NCBI GenBank assembly: GCA_943370295.1
Contig: CALRQL020000018.1
Span: 1 to 64,000, forward strand
From: SB11 sp943370295
GTDB taxonomy: Bacteria; Bacteroidota; Bacteroidia; UBA8524
Length of the DNA: 64,000 nucleotides
Reading direction: 5' to 3'
The notes below the pieces were generated by a model. It saw only the letters and a list, made by a program, of their open reading frames with translations. It ran no database searches and was not told the origin of the DNA. The position numbers and the translations under genes are program-made. How positions within the stretch are numbered: the first letter of the stretch is position 1; each line of letters begins with the position of its first letter. Positions 60,171 through 64,000 of the stretch are shown here, piece by piece.

Positions 60171-61487
60171 CTAATACGCATACGACTCGTACCACCCGAA
60201 GCCGTACGAAAGGAAGTTGTAGTTGCAATCGCACTCAATGTTATTAGTACTTTCGGTAAGCTCAATGTGGGCATACCCATATTGTGATGTATAGGGAAGT
60301 AATTTGTAATTGCCCACAACGCTTTTGCCGTTTACCGTAAGTTTATCAATATCATTCATTTTAAACAATACCGTAACGTAATAACGGTTAATGTGTTCGG
60401 TGTTCATGGTGGGCAATATTGTCTCGCCGCTATACCCCAACAAAGGTTTCAACACCACGTATGAGGGGTCGCCGCGTTGGTTATCGCACCGCGAACCTAT
60501 GGTGTATTGGCACACCATTATATTGCGGCTGCTGGTTATGTACACAGGCTCTTTCAGCTCCAACTCAATAAACTTTCCTGCCTTCGTTATCTCCTTTCGC
60601 TCACCGTCCACATCCACCCACGTATTATTCTCTTTGGCCATAATACGCACCACGTATTTTTCGCGGGTATCAAAAGGCACGGCCGCAAATTGATGTCCCC
60701 AGTTTTGCACGGGTAATAATTGCTCAAACAAATGGTCGCAACTTTGGCAATAACGGGGCACATAGGCACAGGTATTACCCCCGAACACCGCCAGCTTTTT
60801 GCCGTTTACCTCTTTTATATAACTGCCGGTTAAATCCTTTTCAGACTGAACAATGTGGTACTCGCCTTTATTAAGTTTAATCGTATAGGTTTGATTTGTA
60901 GGTTGCTTATCAGAGTTTTTGTCGGTATTGCGCAACTCCACCACCGTACTGTCTTCGGTAGCCATTACCAAATATTGCGAAGGGTAACCGCGTTTTACGG
61001 CAGCATAATGCATAATATAATACTCACTACCCAATGATTTTATAGGGATAACCACCGTAGCATCGCTAGAGGCACCGCTACTGTTTTTAGCTACAATCAT
61101 CACATCGGCATCAGCCTCAATGTATAGTCCTTTATTGGTGCTTTTTCCTTCTTTCGATTTAAAGGTATATCCTTCGGGGATAATAATATCAGTAACACCG
61201 CCCGCATTTACTTGGAAAGTTTGCACCCAATCCTTCTCACCGCGAGAGTCTGCCGAAACTCCTGCCAGCTTTATGGTAATGGTAGCATTTACTGATGAGG
61301 TAACGTGCAGCGAAAGTTCAAACTTATCCTTACCCATCTCGCTTTGTAAATACCCCAACCAAAAGCTGCGGCCTTTGTAAGCATCGGGGGTATTGGCTAC
61401 GGCTTGTTGGGTACCCAATAAACACAGTAATACCAAGCACCCATAAAAGCAGGTATTTAAAAATTTAGCTTTGTGCAGTAAAAACAC
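60171..61487 (-). CDS. IgGFc-binding-domain-like secreted protein
   Basis: 438 residues from a GTG at 61487 (an in-frame stop lies close upstream). Signal peptide ends QQAVA-NT (about 31). The rest resembles the IgGFc-binding N-terminal domain: GRSFWLGYL, LTGSYIKEVNGKKLAVFGGN, then CDHLFEQLLPVQNWG. In Bacteroidota this domain usually sits at the head of large proteins with gliding-motility C-terminal domains; here the protein stops after it, without a sorting tail. Function unknown; cell-surface or periplasmic. Confidence 0.78.
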   Translation of the reverse strand: MFLLHKAKFLNTCFYGCLVLLCLLGTQQAVANTPDAYKGRSFWLGYLQSEMGKDKFELSLHVTSSVNATITIKLAGVSADSRGEKDWVQTFQVNAGGVTDIIIPEGYTFKSKEGKSTNKGLYIEADADVMIVAKNSSGASSDATVVIPIKSLGSEYYIMHYAAVKRGYPSQYLVMATEDSTVVELRNTDKNSDKQPTNQTYTIKLNKGEYHIVQSEKDLTGSYIKEVNGKKLAVFGGNTCAYVPRYCQSCDHLFEQLLPVQNWGHQFAAVPFDTREKYVVRIMAKENNTWVDVDGERKEITKAGKFIELELKEPVYITSSRNIMVCQYTIGSRCDNQRGDPSYVVLKPLLGYSGETILPTMNTEHINRYYVTVLFKMNDIDKLTVNGKSVVGNYKLLPYTSQYGYAHIELTESTNNIECDCNYNFLSYGFGWYESYAY

Positions 61488-61603
61488 AATAAATACGTGT
61501 TAAAAAACATGCAAAATTACCTTGTGCTTTGCCGCATAAGGGTTGCACATTAATAACACTTGTGGAAAACCGCGGGTAAAATCACCCTGTTTAAAAGTAT
61601 CGT

Positions 61604-62125
61604 TTATTTTGCAATAAGCGTTTGTAAATCAACGCCTGTTAACCCTTGCAAATCCTGTAATTGCTCGTTGGTTAGGGGATGATTGGGTATCACCTGGTAG
61701 GCTGCTAATCCTACCTTTGCAGCAGCATTAATATCACGGTCAGTATCACCGATAAGGAAGGATTTCTCAATTTCCACCCCATATTTTGCTATGGCTTTTT
61801 CAAGCATCAAACTATCGGGCTTTCTGCACAAACATTGGCTTTTGAGCGGATGGTGCGAACAGTAAAATATCTCAGTAAACGTAACGTCGTAAGGCAAAAG
61901 GGTATCCGTCAGTTTTTTATGTATAGCAAAAAGGTCGGTATACGTGTATAATTCCTTTGCAATGCCCCCTTGGTTGGTAATTACAAAAAAATTGTAGCCT
62001 GCTTTTTTAAAAACCTGCATAAAAGGAGCCACCCAATCATTCACTTCAAACTCATCGGCGTTTACAACATAGCGGCCCAGTTCGCGGTTCAGTACCCCGT
62101 CGCGGTCAAAAAATACAGCTTTCAT
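61604..62125 (-). CDS. HAD-IIIA phosphatase, GmhB/HisB-N type
   Basis: 173 residues. HAD motifs: VFFDRDGVLN (nucleophile and acid Asp), VITNQGGIAK, KAIAKYG ... FLIGDTDRDINAA. The zinc loop CSHHPLKSQCLCRKP is typical of D,D-heptose 1,7-bisphosphate phosphatases (GmhB), in line with LPS core synthesis. Histidinol-phosphatase is an alternative, but no his genes are near. A TATTTTTG -7 box lies 7 bp before its ATG (62133-62140). Confidence 0.88.
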   Translation of the reverse strand: MKAVFFDRDGVLNRELGRYVVNADEFEVNDWVAPFMQVFKKAGYNFFVITNQGGIAKELYTYTDLFAIHKKLTDTLLPYDVTFTEIFYCSHHPLKSQCLCRKPDSLMLEKAIAKYGVEIEKSFLIGDTDRDINAAAKVGLAAYQVIPNHPLTNEQLQDLQGLTGVDLQTLIAK

Positions 62126-62132
62126 ACTTCGG

Positions 62133-62140
62133 CAAAAATA
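62133..62140 (-). promoter_or_regulatory. -7 box before the GmhB-like gene
   Basis: TATTTTTG on the minus strand fits TAnnTTTG, 7 bp from the ATG; this implies a leaderless or near-leaderless mRNA. Confidence 0.42.
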
Positions 62141-62319
62141 GTACAGTAAATGAAAAACCTGCTACCGATTACTGAGAAATAGTGAATGCAGAACCCTTTT
62201 ACGACAAGGGTTTTCACTTAAACTTAGCAACCCTGTTTTACATTTAAGCTAAAAAAAGTTTAATTTGCGGCTCATAAAAATACAGCTACCAATAAGGTTT
62301 TATACACATATAAGCATTT

Positions 62320-62880
62320 ATGGAAGATTTAAAGACAATATTAGACGGTACAAAGGCCGCGATGGACAAGTGCATTAGCCACACCGAGTCTGACTTTGCC
62401 AAAATACGTGCAGGAAAAGCCATGCCCAATATGCTGGATGGTGTGGTGGTAGATTACTACGGTGCCCCAACACAGTTGGCGCAAGCTGCAAACATTACTA
62501 CCCCCGATGCCCGTACTATTATTGTGCAGCCTTGGGATAAAAGCCTGATAAGTGCTATCGAAAAAGCGATTACAGATGCCAATTTGGGCTTCAACCCCCA
62601 AAACGACGGTTCTGTGGTACGTATAGCTGTTCCGCCGCTTACTGAAGAAAGGCGTAAAGCATTGGTGAAAAATGTGAAAAACGATGCCGAGCAAGCTAAA
62701 GTAACCATTCGTAACATCCGTAAAGACAGTAACGAGCGTCTTAAAAAATCACAAAAAGACGGTATGCCCGAAGATGTGGTGAAAGACGGTGAAACTAAGG
62801 TGCAAACAATAACAGACCAATACATTAAGAAGATTGATGAGTTGATGGCTGCTAAGGAAAAAGAAATAATGACCGTGTAA
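62320..62880 (+). CDS. frr: Ribosome recycling factor
   Basis: 186 residues, normal length. MDKCISHTESDFAKIRAGKA, MLDGVVVDYYGAPTQLAQ, TTPDARTIIVQPWDKSL, GSVVRIAVPPLTEERRK and KDGMPEDVVKDGE are the typical RRF blocks. It splits post-termination ribosomes with EF-G. Followed after 5 bp by an AsmA-like gene in the same direction. Confidence 0.97.
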   Translation: MEDLKTILDGTKAAMDKCISHTESDFAKIRAGKAMPNMLDGVVVDYYGAPTQLAQAANITTPDARTIIVQPWDKSLISAIEKAITDANLGFNPQNDGSVVRIAVPPLTEERRKALVKNVKNDAEQAKVTIRNIRKDSNERLKKSQKDGMPEDVVKDGETKVQTITDQYIKKIDELMAAKEKEIMTV

Positions 62881-62885
62881 GCACA

Positions 62886-64000
62886 TTGCAAAAGCTCATT
62901 ACTAAAATATTCACGCGCAAAACGCTGAAATATGTAATTATTACAATTTCGGCGTTTTTGCTTTTAGCCACCATCGGCTACTTCTCGTTACGTAATTATA
63001 TACTGCAAACCGCCCTGCAAAAAGTAAAGGGCAGTGTTGAAGCCCGTACCCATCTTGTTTTTAATGTGGCGAATGCCCGTTTTGCAGGTATCAGTACAGT
63101 TGAGCTGAGTGGTATAAGCCTTGTACCGCATGGTAAAGACACGTTGTTTACCACCGATACCGTTAGGGTTTCAGTAAAACTGTTACCTGCTTTGCTGGGT
63201 AAGGTTCGCTTGGGCTACTTACAGGTGGCTAATACACAACTGTATCTTCGTAAGGATAGCTTGCAAACCAATTTTAGAGGCTTAATGAAGCCCGCTAAAA
63301 AGCAGGAAAAGCAAGAAAGTACCAATGAAGACTTTTCGCAAACGGCATTTAACTACGTAAAAACTTTACTGCGCTATTTGCCCGATGAAGTACAGGTAAC
63401 CAATGCATTGTTGCGCATTAAGTACAACGATAGTTTACAGCACATTACGCTTTCATCGCTGCGTTGGGTAAACGATGATTTCAAAGCAATCATTACTCCA
63501 CAGCAAGGCTTTGGTGCTGAGTGGGTAGCAGAAGGCTTTTTTGATAAACACGATATTAAAGGAGAAGTTACGCTGCACGGCCCTGAAGGGATAGATGTGT
63601 ATTTGGCCGGCTTGGTAAAATCAGGCCTTGGATTTAAAAAACTTCACCTGCAAATTGATAAGCTGGACTATAAGAACAAAGCTCTTGTGTTTGAAGGCAA
63701 AGGGAATATTGACAGTTTACAGCTATACAATGCCCGATTGGCTACTGATACGGTAGTATTTGGCAAAGCAGGGGGTAACCTTGCCATGCGCATCAATCGC
63801 TCTTATGTGATTGTAGATTCAACATCGGTATTTAGTATCAACGACATTCAACTTTCAACCTTTGTACAATTTCCTATAGGGAAAGAAAAACAATACGCTT
63901 TATCGCTAAAAATGCCGTCAACCCCGTCGCAAAAGTTCTTTAACTCACTGCCCGCGGGGATGTTCAACAGCTTTGCCGGCATACAAACCAAAGGCAATCT
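62886..64000 (+). CDS. AsmA-like membrane-anchored protein (3' partial)
   Basis: Open frame from a TTG at 62886 to the window end (371 codons so far, no stop). N-terminal membrane helix (about 14-34, LKYVIITISAFLLLATIGYF), then LRNYILQTALQKVKGSV and a beta-repeat pattern (VELSGISLVPHGKDTLF, TTDTVRVSVKLLPALLGKVR, LGYLQVANTQLYLRK) like the N-terminus of AsmA/TamB-type proteins, which bridge the periplasm and move lipids. The C-terminus is missing, so a transglycosylase or other fused domain cannot be excluded. Starts 5 bp after frr, so probably co-transcribed. Confidence 0.75.
   Translation, partial: MQKLITKIFTRKTLKYVIITISAFLLLATIGYFSLRNYILQTALQKVKGSVEARTHLVFNVANARFAGISTVELSGISLVPHGKDTLFTTDTVRVSVKLLPALLGKVRLGYLQVANTQLYLRKDSLQTNFRGLMKPAKKQEKQESTNEDFSQTAFNYVKTLLRYLPDEVQVTNALLRIKYNDSLQHITLSSLRWVNDDFKAIITPQQGFGAEWVAEGFFDKHDIKGEVTLHGPEGIDVYLAGLVKSGLGFKKLHLQIDKLDYKNKALVFEGKGNIDSLQLYNARLATDTVVFGKAGGNLAMRINRSYVIVDSTSVFSINDIQLSTFVQFPIGKEKQYALSLKMPSTPSQKFFNSLPAGMFNSFAGIQTKGN

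Overview
This 64 kb window comes from the chromosome of a Bacteroidota bacterium that has a type IX secretion system (T9SS). Evidence for the phylum: one C-terminal gliding-motility/CHU_C-type sorting domain and two Por-type sorting tails; promoters of the TTTG-N18-21-TAnnTTTG type; a two-gene MetH; a HYC_CC_PP-type protein; and many AT-rich intergenic repeats. I found no rRNA, tRNA, CRISPR array, transposase or phage gene. Family or genus cannot be fixed from the sequence. Several ORFs start at TTG or GTG, and I have trimmed starts where an ATG inside fits the family better.

Layout. (1) 1-5.6 kb: the 3' end of a giant surface protein built from about 19 repeats of 82 residues, then two PKD-like domains and a T9SS sorting domain. 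(2) 5.7-8.0 kb: a LysR regulator divergent from a small unknown protein and an SbtA-type bicarbonate transporter. (3) 8.1-13.3 kb: an overlapping operon of TetR regulator, ABC exporter with unusual ATPase motifs, HlyD adaptor and TolC channel, closed by a terminator. (4) 13.8-14.4 kb: a protein carrying a stand-alone EF-Tu domain III. (5) 14.6-23.7 kb: a minus-strand copper island with DUF3347 lipoprotein, CopZ-like chaperone, MFS exporter, CopA ATPase, a fusion of metal-binding motif and AraC domain, two MbnH/MauG-like di-haem peroxidases, an MbnP-like protein and a HYC_CC_PP protein. (6) 23.9-31.9 kb: lpxB, a GH18 glycosidase fused to an OAA-type lectin, rtcB with a leader containing a small ORF and a terminator, an AlkC-type repair protein and a YdeI/DUF1905 protein. 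(7) 32.0-36.8 kb: a SAM-I riboswitch followed by methionine synthase split in two genes, with two S23/four-helix-bundle ORFs placed before and between the halves. (8) 37-54 kb: mrr, rmuC, capA-like, LMW-PTP, TraB/GumN, nfu, pirin, yceI, a paralogous membrane pair, a DsbA/FrnE-like oxidoreductase with an HxlR regulator, a GT2, pccB and yebC. (9) 54-64 kb: lipoprotein, T9SS cargo protein, SNF2 helicase, secreted proteins, a GmhB-like phosphatase, frr and the start of an AsmA-like protein.

The most interesting structure is in the methionine operon. Each S23 ORF is bracketed by complementary arms (about 34 and 30 nt), as in the intervening sequences of bacterial 23S rRNA, but here inside an mRNA. 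The left arm of the second cassette supplies the last codons of the first MetH half. This looks like two independent insertions of an IVS-like cassette, possibly processed by RNase III. Other points worth checking are the rtcB leader, the degenerate ABC ATPase, the GH18-lectin fusion, and the pairing of an MbnP/MbnH module with a fused metal-sensor/AraC regulator.
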